From Gordionus sp. m RMFG-2023 (Eukaryota; Nematomorpha; Gordioida; Chordodea; Parachordodidae): 64,000 nucleotides of DNA. Below are positions 24,010 to 35,773 of the stretch, in pieces; positions within the stretch are counted from its first letter, which is position 1; every line of letters starts with the position of its first letter. Made by a program: the position numbers and the translations under genes. The stretch is taken from the NCBI RefSeq assembly GCF_954871325.1, contig NC_088778.1:24847120-24911119 (forward strand). The letters are read 5' to 3'. The notes below the pieces were generated by a model. That model ran no database searches and was not told where the DNA came from. It saw only the letters and a program-made list of their open reading frames with translations.

Positions 24010-25127
24010 GTTCAGTAATACTATTCTAAATAATTTTCAAAATGGTGGAAATTATTTCATGACATGCAACCAAGATACAATATGTAAAAATGTATATGAT
24101 AGCATTAATTGCTTCTATAAATATTAGTGTAATTATTTGATATTTATCAAATACAATATACAGATAAGAATCCTTGTATATTTTTAATACATAAAGTTGA
24201 TTGGAGTAAAAATTATCCTTTGATTTCATATAAGAAGCAGAAAAGCCTCTTTAGTTCTTAAAACTGCTATGAGATTGGGATGGGTGTAATTGGCAGAATA
24301 ATATTCTATTTTTTTTATTCTACTCTTTATCATTCACTATCAGTGTCAGTATATCTTTAATCGAACTGAAGGGGATAGGAGGTTCAGGCACACTATCATT
24401 TAGGGTAATATCTTCCCAGCATTATTATCCATTAAAATTAACCCACATAACTCCGAAATAGATGGAGCAAACATTTTTAGCATTTGAGCTAAGTTCAGTT
24501 GAGCAAAGGTGAATCCAGACAAGACTTAATTTTTGAGAAGCTTAGTTGTTTTTGATGGCTCAATTGAAGGCTTAAGTTTTTATTGTGAATTGTTATATGA
24601 ATTCAAACGCGGATGCATTGTTCAAGGAATTAAAGGAGGAAAAATGGTCCTGTATCAGTGCAACATTTTACTCTTTTTAATAGTTAAGGGGAAAGTATTT
24701 CAAAGATTACAAATTCCTTCCATATATCCCATACAGCGTTTATGAGATAGTTAAGAGGTTACGTGAAGAAATCTATAATAAGGGGTTAGGATTGCTGTGA
24801 TAAAATAAAGGAGCTACTGGATAGAGGAATTGTGTCCTCATTATTCCTATCTCACTTCTGATTAAATACATGGGCCTGAAGCCAAAAATGATTCTGAATT
24901 TGTCTAAGAATTTTTAGAGCAAATTCAAGATTTTTAGTACGTACCGGATTTGATAAACGGTTCAGGGTGTAAAGATATCAGAATTTCCATAAGAACATAG
25001 AGAATATGTCTATTGAAAATTATTAAGCAAGAACAAGGATTATGGATTGGTATAAGCATTGTCTTAACTAGCTGAGCAACCATGATGGGTTTGACTTTCC
25101 ATGAAAAAGCTCGAGGTAAGTTTAATC

Positions 25128-25309
25128 TTCATAGCGGTCCAATTAAGATTTTAGCCAAAATAATATTGTGTAAGTTTGGATATTTTATTATGGATACCAT
25201 AAAAATTTATACCTCTGCCAAATTTCAAGATTTACATAAGATTATTTTGGCTAAAATTTTAATCAGTCGTATTTAAAAATGGACCCAATTGGGCTTTTTA
25301 ACAACACTA
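25128..25309. repeat. Palindromic MITE family A, copy 5
   Basis: Arms GGTCCAATTAAGATTTTAGC and TTGGCTAAAATTTTAATCAG. It ends GGGCTTTTTAACAACACTAG. Confidence 0.75.
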
Positions 25310-26237
25310 GTCTACAGCCTCATATTCGCTTTTAAGATTTTTGAAGCAAAGAAGAAACGAATGACAAATTTGCCATCTTGATGAGTCTCTTAAGTGAGAT
25401 CTTAATTACGCAGGTATTCAAAGTGTGATAAATCGCTTTGGACGGTTATACTATAGTTTCTCTTATTTCCTATGACCTTATAATAAATAAATCTTTTTAT
25501 TATAAATATTTTTTTTATTTCCTTAATTACTTACTTCTATTCAATTATACATTTAACTATTAAAGACTATACGTATTATATACTATTTTAATAAAAAGAT
25601 ATAGAATACAAAAATTATGTTATAAAAAAAATGGAGGACACAATTATAAAAAACACAAATGAGTCCTTAAAAATGTGTAGTAAACGTAATTTACCTATAT
25701 TCTAATAGATAAATCCTTAATAAGTGACCAGTTGGGTAAAAATATTTCGTTCATTTTATTAGAGGTTAATCAACATTAAGAACTTTTTTTAAAAAATTTT
25801 GTTATATACTTAAATTTTTATTATTATTTAGAATATAATTTTTTAATTTTTTTTTTAATCAAATATTTTTAAATATGAAATATTTAAAAAAAAATATTTT
25901 CAAATTATTTGACAATCTTTTTTTTAACAGTCTACTTTTTTTTAATGAATAATTCATGAATCCAAAAAAAAAAACTTTTTAAAAAAATTATTAATTTTTC
26001 AACAATTTTTTTTTGTTCTTATAAAATTCATCTTTTTTTTGTTATAACACAGTGAAACCTTATGTTGACCACTCAAGAATAATATTTTACTTTTTATCCT
26101 CATAAAAAGATACTTAATATATAAAAATAATTTTGATAAATTTTTCGCTTAAATTTAAGCTTGGGAGGGCTTAGCGAACCTAATAGTGTCAAGATAAGAT
26201 AGAGGCTTTCATCCTAATGACATCAATGGGGATAGGT

Positions 26238-26416
26238 AGTGATGTTAAACAGATAGATTTAGCCGATTCAAATCATGATTATAGCCATAATATATTTACA
26301 TAAGTCTTCTTCTGCCATCTGTGAGCAAAATCTCCAAGCTAGAATAATTCATTCTTGGCTAAAATCTTAAGCTAGCCGTTTATAAAAATTAGGTAATCGA
26401 GCTATTTAATAACACT
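26238..26416. repeat. Palindromic MITE family A, copy 6 (inside the 26050-30529 composite)
   Basis: Begins AGTGATGTTAAACAGATAGA and ends TTAATAACACT. The core CTTCTGCCATCTGTGAGCAA and the arm TTGGCTAAAATCTTAAGCTA are present. Confidence 0.7.
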
Positions 26417-26792
26417 AGGGAGAAGCAAAAAGGTTCATGGAAAACCTAAATTTAATTTTAACAAACCTCAAATATTACTCTGCTTACGCCAACTGGCTTT
26501 TTCAAATATGTCAGATAAAAGTGTTAACGATCACCGGCCACTATGAAATCATTTTTAGAGATTTGCCTCTAGTTTATATTTGTTATTATATAGCAAAGAA
26601 AAATATAATTTTTAAATGGTTCCAATTCAAACGTGTATATTCTTTTAGAAATTAATATTTTTATATATTTTCGATATTCGAAGTGACTTAAACCAAACAA
26701 CAGGGCCAATTTTTATACGGTCTTTTTGTAAATATTTTAAGTTTTTTTTTATTAAATGGCTATGTATATATCACAATAACGTTTATCATATA

Positions 26793-27167
26793 TGCCATAT
26801 TGGGTCACTGGAATTCAGAATCTTACAAATTTTAAATATTTAATTAGAGCGATTTTATAATCCAAAAATCGATTTGGCCGGAAATGCATACTAACATCTG
26901 TAGGGTACCCACACTGTGCTTTCATATTATTTTGCTTAGAATTGTTAAAATACTCTTAATTTATATGAGTTCTTATAATTTTGCATATAAATTTAAAAAA
27001 TACACGAATGTTCATAGCGAAAGATATTTAAAATTCATAGGGTTGGTATTCAACGTGTGCTGGAATATTTTTCCGGTCAAATCAGATTTTTCAAAATTAA
27101 AAAGGGCCTTCAGTAAATGATAGAGCATAGCGAGATTCCGAATTTCCATCATTTCCCAATAGGGCAC
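26793..27167. repeat. Foldback family B, copy 1
   Basis: Outer arms GCCATATTGGG..GGAATTCAGAATCTTA and (reversed) GCCCTATTGGGAAATGATGG with GAAATTCGGAATCT. Inner arms hold GGAAATGCATACTAACATCT and (reversed) GGAAAAATATTCCAGCACAC. It is about 375 bp, with no coding capacity. Two relatives occur at 37990-38297 and 50767-51166. Confidence 0.75.
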
Positions 27168-28051
27168 TATATATATATATAAATTATTATTATTGGTATA
27201 GATATTGATAATTTATCTGTTATTACTATTCTAGAGGTTTCATTTATTTCTCTCATGAAAATGTAAACTTTTATCAAGAAGAAAACTTTGTTTACAGTCC
27301 TAATAAATCGTCGAATATGTGTGCAGTGAGTACTCCAATTCAAAGTTTTATTTATCATCAACAATTTTATTTTATTCAAAACTTTGCTTATAAAATTGTC
27401 ATCAAATATTTTGCATATTAAGGGGTTTTTGGTACAAAAGAAAGAAACAGGCTTTATTATAATAAACTATGGATTATAGCTGCACGCCGCCATTAAGTCA
27501 TTCGAATTCAATTCTGCGATTTATTATATAAAATTAATCATATTTTATCATTATTTTTTCTTATAATTCGATATTTTAATATAAAATATTACAAGACCAC
27601 GGTCAAAGAGGTAGGGGAGACCGGGGATAGTGTGTTCCCGGGGTAGGTATTTCCTTCTCAAATAATTTAAAAATTAATAAAGTTTAAGATTTGTAATTTA
27701 AGCCAAATATGTATTATAATAAGGTGCTTAAGTAGGTCCAATGTTTCGGACAAAATTGCTCATGAAAAATTTTAAATGCAAATTTAAGTTTCAACATACC
27801 CAAAGTAACTTTTTTAAATTTTACATTTTCACGAATAACTTTTTTTATAAAAGTTGTTCAGACTTAATATAAATTCTAAATGATAAAAAAATCTCCATTT
27901 TATCATATATAAAAATATTGACAATCATTATGTTATTTTAATATTCTAAATTTAATTTTTAAATGATCCTGTGGACCTGGGGAAGGTATTAGCGGGGTGC
28001 GTCTTTTCCTTTTACATACATTCATTAAAATATTGGTTCTGATTTTGTAAA

Positions 28052-29990
28052 ATGGTTCGAACATATATTAGAAAAACTAACAAAGAAAATAATGATAATC
28101 AAAAGGCAAGTATTCTTCAAATGCTGAAATATAAGATACCTTTGACAGTTATAACCATGAATACGAATTTAAGTTATGTGAGGTATATTTATATATTTAA
28201 ATTATTATATATTTAAGAAACTAAGCATTAAGAGGTATAATAAATTGTTCAAAAGAAATGAAGATTTTCAAGAGCGATATCTTTACAGATCAGTATTTTC
28301 TGCTATTCAAGTAGCTAAATTAACAGATTATTTAATTAAAGGATCAAGATTATTTTCAGGATTATGCCCTAATCAAGTATTTTAATCCTTTGTTATATCA
28401 TATATCTCTGTAAAATGATTTTTTTTATAATCTTTAAATTTATGCCATGGTATTTCTTTAGTTAAATAATAATAAACTTGAGAAATTTTTTAAAATTATT
28501 TACATTATATGTTAATGAAACATCTTCATTAATTTTAAAATACTTTAAAGTAAGAATTTAACTTATACATTAGAATGATATTTATTTAAGTGTGTATGAT
28601 ATATATGTAAATAAAATGATGTTGCCATTTATGTATAAAATGATGCTGCCATGTATATATATTAATTTTAAAATGATGCTGCCATGTATTAATATTAATT
28701 TTAAAATGATTTATTCAATGTAGCATTATATATATTATATCATGCATTAAATCATATCTTACCTATATATTAAAGATTTAATTATGTGTGTATGATATAT
28801 ATTTAAAATAAAATGATGCTGCCATGTATATTAATTTTAAAATGATTTATTCATTGATTTAGCATTAAATTATATCATGCATTAAAACATATTTTGGTTC
28901 TTACCTATACATTAGAGGTTTAATTATGTATGATATATTTTATTATATTAATTATTAAATAAATTCAGAATAAAATTTAAGAATTAGGATTTTAATTAGA
29001 TTGCCTTAATATATAAATAATCTAATGTCTTATGTTTAAATTTAGGTTAGAGTTTTAGCTTATCAAATGGCCAAGAGGTATAGTTTACAAGTACCAAAAT
29101 CTTGTGAAATAACTCAATCAGCTGGTGAAGACTGGGTTGGAGCATTTATTAAAAGAAATCCAACTATTTCTTTGAGAACACCAGAGACTACAAGTATCTC
29201 CAGGGCTACCAATTTTAATATGAAAATAATTTATTTTTTAATAATTATTTGACTGTCACAAGGGAAAATAACTTTCTACCATGTGATATATATAATATGG
29301 ATGAAACTGGTTAATTAAAGTATATATGATAGCAAATCTTTAATATTTTCATAGGATTAACAACAGTTCAACGGCCTAATAAAGTCATTGCAAGGAAAGG
29401 CGAAAAACAGGTTGTGGCAATTACTACATCAGAATGTGGTACACTTATGACCTTGGCAATTGCTGTCAATGCTCTAGGAAATTCTATTCCACCTATGTTT
29501 ATATATCCCAGGAAAAAATTTTATGATCATTATTTAAGAGATGGCCCTGTAGGATGCATTGGCGTATCTAATGGTTCTGGGTGGATGCTGGCTGAAGATT
29601 TTATATATTTTTAAAATCATTTTATAAAATACACTAAGCCCAGTCAAGATAAAAAAGTTTTGCTTATATTAGATAATCATAAATCTCACCAATCTATTGA
29701 AGTCACTGAGCTGTGCTCTGACAGTGATATAGTTCTATTGACTCTCCCTCCCCTCTTCACCTTACAAAAAAATAGCCAGATCTAGGGCTAATAATTTGAA
29801 AAAAAAATCAAACCAATAATAAAAAAAGTTTAAATATGAATGCTGGCAAAAAAGAATTTTGTTTAGTGTGCCACAAAAACTATCAAACTCACCACCATAA
29901 TGAAGATTGGATTGTCATTTATGGGCACATGGATCATGTTGTGATTTTAATCCATTTTTTATATGTAATAAATGTGTTGTATGTTAATAT
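28052..29990 (+). pseudogene. pogo-like transposase, decayed, with introns
   Basis: Exon 1 (28052-28182) starts MVRTYIRKTNK, the usual N-terminus of this family. Exon 2 (28226-28376) has IKRYNKLFKRNEDFQERYLY and LTDYLIKGSRLFSGLCPNQ. Exon 3 (29046-29309) has VRVLAYQMAKRYSL, GEDWVGAFIKRNPTISLRTP and the first catalytic block YNMDETG. Exon 4 (from 29355) has VIARKGEKQVV, IPPMFIYPRKKF and the second block LLILDNHKSHQS. Introns are 43 bp, 669 bp and 45 bp with GT-AG ends and matching phase. Near 29220-29240 the frame shifts, and at 29611 a stop sits where a Leu codon is expected. The third-Asp region is deleted after 29760, and reading resumes at the C-terminal finger (KEFCLVCHKNY..HHNEDWI) near 29840-29960. 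Confidence 0.85.
28590..28960. repeat. Direct repeats inside the pogo transposase intron
   Basis: The unit AAAATGATGCTGCCATGTAT recurs four times between 28615 and 28830, joined by TTAATTTTAAAATGATTTATTC. A larger block of about 200 bp (GTGTATGATATATAT up to CCTATATATTA) is itself duplicated. This explains why the intron is 669 bp while its neighbours are 43 and 45 bp. Confidence 0.7.
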
Positions 29991-30529
29991 TACATGTTTG
30001 TTATGATTTTTATATGAAAAAAATAAAATAAAATGCTTAGAAAATAATAGTCTAAAACATGCCCCACAAAAGGATAATACATCCCCCGTCTCTTTTTCAT
30101 GACTCAAAAATTTCCATTTTTTTTAAATTTAAATTTAAAAAAATATATAATATTTTTTTATTAGATATTAATTTCTACCGTAGATAATTATATAAAGAAT
30201 AAAATAACATCAAAATTATTTTGATAAATTATTTCTCCTCCTTTTCACAGCCTCTCAATTTTTTATGGACAATATAACCCCGGTCTCCCCTACTTCAAAT
30301 GGTCTTTTGACCTATAATTTTCATTAAATAGTCTGAGTGAAAACCGGACGTGACCAACTAATAAATGTCCATTATTCACGATGAAAAGACAGGTCACTAC
30401 ATAGATATCTAACTGAAACACCAAAATTATATCATGAATGCTTAATCAAAAATATTTTATATAATATCGCCTACCTCTCTATGTTGACTAAAACATTATT
30501 TGAGTGGTCAAGTAAAAGAGGTTCCACTT

Positions 30530-32289
30530 ATATATAATATAATATTTAACATAAAAAAGGTCTAAAAGATTTTATTTGAAAATTTAAAAAAAAATTTATA
30601 TAATATTTTTATTTATTCCGAACCATAAAATGTGTCCAAAACATTTTTCGTTTAACATAAATTAATAAATTAATGAATTAAGAATTAATAACGAAAAATA
30701 CAATAAAAATATTAGTATATTTTTATAAATATTCAATAATTTATATATATATGTATTTATTTAATTTATATTCATTTTATAATAAATTTTAAAACCATGG
30801 AATGTATAAAGAATAGAAATTTTATTTCTTATACATTAAAAAAGAATGGGACATAAAAATTAATTTTGCGAATAGTCATTTAAAATTAATTAATTATAAG
30901 AAGTTTAAAAACTTGCATAATTTTTGCTAAAGGAATGACGCAAAGGGGAAGATATACTAAGTATATATATATATATACCATTTCTCGCTCTTCTCTTATA
31001 CGCTCGACATTACAAAGGCATCACTTGTGTGTCGTTATCATTTCTATTTCAATGTGCAGAGATACTGAAACCTTTTGATCAGGGTTTCAATTTTATATTT
31101 CATTTTGAATGAAGAGAATTAATTACTCTAGATTTTAGCATTTAAAACTTTTACTCTCTCAAATATTGTTACCATAATCTAATATAAAGTTTTCTAAAGC
31201 TTTATTCGGTGATAAGATATTTGATTTTATAGTAACCACACTCGAAATGTATTTATAATGTTTAATAAGAGTTTTATGATATTTTATAATTCCTTTCTAT
31301 TTTTTTAAGCTATATTATTAGTGTATACATCGGCGTGTAGGGCATAATGGCCTTAAAGAAGTTGAACTATCATTTTCATCTTGAATTTAAATGAACTATT
31401 CCCAAGCCTTTGGGAGAATCTAGAACATGAGATATAATAAATATTTCCTTATTAAAAAAGAGCGAATTTTTCTAGGATTTAATGTAGACCTGCTCCATGT
31501 ATATAGATAGTCTAAATTCTTCATTACGTTCCCATTCCCTAGATTTGAAAATTTTATAAATAAATATAAAAACCAAAACTGGCTTCAAATTTATTTGTTT
31601 AAAATGTAAAAAAATATTTCCTCAAATCAACCCAGTTATAAACTCAAGTAACATCTAAAGGTAAATTGTCATTTTTAAATTCTAACATTTATAAAAATAA
31701 ATGGTTTTTTCAAAAACCTGCAGACCCGGCCCTAAGCCCGGTCCGGTTTAATTTTTTAAATATTCCCGGGCCGGGCCATATATTTTAAAACCAAATATTA
31801 GCTATAAAAATCAAAAATAAATAAAATATTTAAAAAAATCCGGGCCGGGCCGTACAAATTCTTTTATGATATCCATGATTTCATTTGCGATCATCGAGAT
31901 GAATGCCGCCGATTTTATAGGTTTCATAAGTCTCTTTGAAAATCGTAAAACGTTATGGTGAGAATTTTATTAGTTATATCATATGATACAAATAGATGTA
32001 CTGCTATTCAACCATTCGTTTAATTCGAAATTATCCGAAGCTACAAGTTTTAATAATTGCATAAAATTTGTGTCTTCTTATTTATATCTTAAAGCCAACC
32101 AAATCTTGTTTTGCATAATGAATAGAGCATATTATCATAATAAGTCACTTGCGAAAGTAGCAATAAAACGAAATTATATAATATTTAATATATCTTTATC
32201 TTTTTTTCTCTCATTTTTAAATGAGATATAATTATTCATATTGTCCTCACCTACAGCCCCCAAGAAATAGGTACCTATGTGATAAATAT
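30530..32289. other. AT-rich intergenic DNA with GCCCGG repeats
   Basis: No gene seen. A palindromic dinucleotide run GTATATATATATATATACC lies at 30961. Between 31711 and 31860, GGCCC/GGGCC-rich blocks (CCCGGGCCGGGCC near 31768 and CCGGGCCGGGCC near 31840) stand out in AT-rich sequence and belong to the GCCCGG repeat family. An 82-codon frame at 31983-32231 shows no family. Confidence 0.55.
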
Positions 32290-32791
32290 TTATAGGATTT
32301 TAGCATGAAATAGCATCATTAATGTTAAAATATTGTGACCTAAATTCAGAATGAAAATTTTGAGAATTAGAATTAGATTTTTATGAGGTCTTAATATATA
32401 ATTAATTTAATACATTATGTTAAAATTTAGGTTAAAATTTTAGCATTTCAAATGGTTAAAAAGCATATCATGGGAAATAAATGAAGCTCGGATGAAGACT
32501 GGTTTGGTGCATTTATTAAGAGAAAATATCACTGAGAACACCAGAGGCTTACAAGTTCAGCTAGGGCCACAAATTTCATTATGAAAATGGTTGACGTATT
32601 TTTGAAAATTATTTGACAGTTTTTAAGTAATAACCGGTTTTTACCAGGTGATATTATAAGGGTAAAATTGGTATAATATCTATTTAACAACGAAAAGTTT
32701 TACTAATGTTGTATAATCATACTTTTCTTCAATATATTGATATCATTGAGATGTGCTCTGGCAGAGTCATTATTTTGATGACAATTCCTCC

Positions 32792-34195
32792 CAACTTAGT
32801 AGCCAGGAATTTCCATCTGGGGAGGGGTGACTGTTTACTTAGGGGGCCAATACTTTATTAATTAACAAATAGTTAGGCGCTCGTATAAATTTTTTGAGAT
32901 TTTTATTAAAGATTTGTAAACGACGATATTTATTTTTAAATTTTAACTTAAATGAATTATTAGCTTAATTATGGATTATATTTTTCCATAAGCCATTAAT
33001 AAATTTTGTTTACGTCGATCTTTCATCGATTCTCTAGTGCTCGATAGAACTCTCTGTAGTGTAGGGGAATGAGGCCTCACAAAAAACCGCTGATACATGA
33101 TGATGGTTGTTGAGTAGCATTTATACAATTCTTTTAATGCAATATGATTTTTTTTTCATGCATAATACTTACGATAAATTCAAAATTATGTTGAACTTCT
33201 ACAGCTAAAGTGGTATTTTCATCGTGATGTAACGTTTCCTTTTATGTTTGATAATGATTCTAATGAGATCATTTTATCTGATATATAATAATCAGGGTCA
33301 AGAGGGGATAATGTATTAAAAAATGATAGAAGATTAATCTATCTAAAAAGCGATATATAATGTAATCAATAATTTTATAATAATTATTTTATAAAGAACT
33401 CCAACTAATCAAATTGCAATTTGGTATTAACTAAAAAATTTTGATGATTTGTAGGCGTTTTACGTACCCTTGATAATTTTTGAGGGATGAGATTAAATTT
33501 TAATATAAATTTCTCAGCCTTGATTCATATCAAATCAAAGAAATTATCAATTCTTTTATTTTTTATATTAATTGTGGAATCACTACAATTTTTAGCATTC
33601 ATTATTATCCTACCTATTGACTGTAGATACTTATTTAGTGGATCTATTGCTATTAATACCACAATATGGCCAATATAATGTAGTTTATATTAACGAATTG
33701 AGATAAAAGACCAGAGGCTTCGATTGAATCATGAGTGGAAACCTCTGAGTTAAGTGTTCTATTAGAAAAGTAAAAGAATACTCATCAATAGCCTCAAAAT
33801 TCTTATAAATGATATGAGATGTTTCTAAATGACGAGTCCACCTCTGGTCTAAAAGTCTATTAAGAGTATGGCCTGTATATTTACAAGTTACCTTTAACAA
33901 TGTTATCATGCCAATTTTGAACCACAAGATGCAATTTTGTAGCAAAGTATATAAAATATAATTATTAATGCTTTCGTAGAAAGACATTGTAATTTAATGA
34001 TTCCTATTAAATTTTCTTGGATTTTTCCACAAAAATATATAGTGAATAATTATGCTCAGATTTCATAAGTTGTTTAATAATTGGTGTAAATTAAATAATT
34101 AATATTTCTAATAGAAATTTTGTATTTTCATTTAGGGTGGTTTAAATTTAATAACTAAATAATATTTTTTTGATTCCCCCGTGGCTACGGCATTG
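32792..34195 (-). mobile_element. hAT element inserted in pogo-like copy 2
   Basis: The left end CAACTTAGTAGCCAGGAATT has the subterminal CATCTGGGGAGGGG. The right end, reversed, is CAATGCCGTAGCCACGGGGG. The ends face inward as inverted repeats of about 13 bp with strong GTAGCC identity. On the left, the host transposase reading stops at the LPP motif and resumes right after 34195 with YKLQPIDKS, so the insertion boundaries are independently confirmed. A fragment of hAT/ZMYM-type transposase lies inside on the minus strand. No clean 8-bp duplication is visible. Confidence 0.7.
33685..33987 (-). pseudogene. hAT/ZMYM1-like transposase fragment
   Basis: A 100-codon open frame with GHTLNRLLDQRWTRHLETSH and IIYKNFEAIDEY at residues 39-70. 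This matches the conserved L..L.(D)TRW..R..A...L..NFE.I segment that precedes the catalytic insertion in hAT and ZMYM1-like transposases (known-family pattern). The rest of the transposase is missing or decayed, so this is the remnant of the element at 32792-34195. Confidence 0.55.
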
Positions 34196-35574
34196 TCCTT
34201 ATTGCATTTATAAGCTTCAACCTATTGATAAAAGTATATTTGAACTAATAGTGCCTAAAATGCATGGATGAGAATGCGCTCAGGGAAAATTCTTACCATT
34301 TGTGATATCCCGGGAGTGGTCTTCTATAAGCTACTTCAGCTTCAAGTATTCCGAAGGTTTGAAATCTTAGGGTATTTTTCCCGAATCCTTTAATTTTCAA
34401 TGATAAAAATTCGAATCCTTTATATTTTAACAATAATGAAGACCTAAAAAAGATTAGAAAAAATTTATCTGAAATAATAATGCCATCATCGCAAAGATAG
34501 CCTTTAAGTTTAAAATCTCAAATGAAAGATTTCCGCCCAGAAGATATTACTCCCTATCCTATAATTCTTTAAAAAAAACCACTAGAAATATGATCATCAG
34601 TTCTAACGTCATCTCCATATAAATAGAATTGATCATAAATAAAAATAGGACTTACATACAAGCGGAAAATAGAAAAGTTAAAAAAAGCTTAAATATGAAT
34701 ATCACTAAAGAAAATGAATGCTTTCTAGTTTGAGGCAAAAATTATCATATATAGAATTAAAATGAGGATTGGTTCCAGTGCCGAGATTGGTCACATGGAT
34801 CTTATTGCTATTTTGATTCCTTATTTATTTGTAATAAATGTGATTAAATAATATTATTGTACATTATTACTATATTTGTTGTATTATTTTATGATAAATA
34901 AGAATAAAATGTATAAAATATTATAGGCTTAAACATGCCCAACAAAAGAGTAAAGGTAAAACGTCCCCATGTATTTTTCATAATTCATAATTCAAAATTT
35001 TTTAAATTTAGATTTTAGAAAAAAATGGGATAGTAATTTATATACATATATATAAAGAATAAAACAACGTTTAAATTATTTTGATAAGTTATCATTTTTT
35101 TTAAAAATATCCTCTCAATTTATTATGGACAATATAATCCTGGTCTCCCCTACTTACTATGAATTTCAGATAATTTCAATCATATAAACACTGTGCAGGT
35201 TGAGCTTTCAAGCAATATACTGATTTTTTTTACACAATATTATTTTATAAATGAAATGATATATTTCCAAATTAATATTGTTTGATCCACTGAACTTGAT
35301 ATAAAAAAAATTGCGATATCAGATTTCCACATCCTATATATTTTCCACATATAAAATAATTTAAAAAATTATTCAATTTCACTTTTGTCACTGAAAACTT
35401 TGGATATGATTTCTACATCATAGATAATAATATATAACATAAATCTTTGTTGTCCTGTATTATGATTATCATTCTGATGAATGAGCAGGGTATATTGTTG
35501 TTTAGATCCAATTTTGGATAGATATGCAATTTAAAATAAGTTCACTGTTGCCATAGTCTGCTCTAGTGTTGTTA

Positions 35575-35773
35575 AACGGTTCGATTTAAGCCGATTTTAT
35601 AAAACGGCTAACTCAATATAAAAATAATATTTCCTAAGCCTCGAGATTTTGATAATCGATACTCAAACCTTTGTCCCATCTATGAATACAATCTTTAGGC
35701 TTGATTAATATTATCTGGATACAATATTGAATCAACCGTTTTTAGACATCAGCTCAAATTGAGCATTAACACA
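35575..35773. repeat. Palindromic MITE family A, copy 7
   Basis: Begins AGTGTTGTTAAACGGTTCGA. It contains CCTCGAGATTTTG and CCTTTGTCCCATCTATGAAT, and ends in CTCAAATTGAGCATTAAC. Confidence 0.75.

Larger units (their letters stand above)
27614..30290 (+). mobile_element. pogo-like (Tc1/mariner superfamily) DNA transposon, copy 1
   Basis: The inverted ends GGGGAGACCGGGG(A)TA and CCCCGGTCTCCCC are each bordered by TA (27612-27613 and 30291-30292), the target duplication of this superfamily. Length is 2677 bp. It encodes a transposase of the CENP-B/pogo type with a C-terminal cysteine-rich finger. It is no longer active: there is at least one frame change, one internal stop and a deletion between the second and third catalytic regions. 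The TIRs are still nearly identical, so it is not ancient. Confidence 0.85.
26050..30529. mobile_element. Composite DNA transposon with nested insertions
   Basis: The left end CAGTGAAACCTTATGTTGAC is followed by CACTCAAGAATAAT. The right end, reversed, reads AAGTGGAACCTCTTTTACTT followed by GACCACTCAAATAAT. The shared TTGACCACTCAA block inside both termini marks about 30 bp of inverted repeat, of a type common in Tc1/mariner-related elements. Inside lie a family A MITE (26238-26416), a foldback element (26793-27167) and a complete-ended pogo-like transposon (27614-30290), leaving about 1.2 kb of its own sequence with no transposase seen. Target duplication is not clear. Confidence 0.5.
32290..35150 (+). 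mobile_element. pogo-like DNA transposon, copy 2, 5'-truncated and split by a hAT element
   Basis: The right end CCTGGTCTCCCC followed by TA (35151-35152) matches copy 1. Internal matches include DEDWFGAFIKRK and SARATNFIMKM near 32495-32590, then after the insertion KLQPIDKSIF near 34220 (the third catalytic Asp region, PLD in relatives), GKILTICDIPGVV near 34280-34320, and the C-terminal finger near 34740-34840 (NEDWFQCRDW). No left terminus was found, so similarity simply begins near 32290. Many stops make it older than copy 1. Confidence 0.8.

Noticed and set aside
24533-24950. Faint resemblance to a reverse-transcriptase-like segment (KMILNLSKN)
   Set aside because: Only a few residues agree, no catalytic motif is visible and no ends were found. 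It is left as part of an unexplained island.
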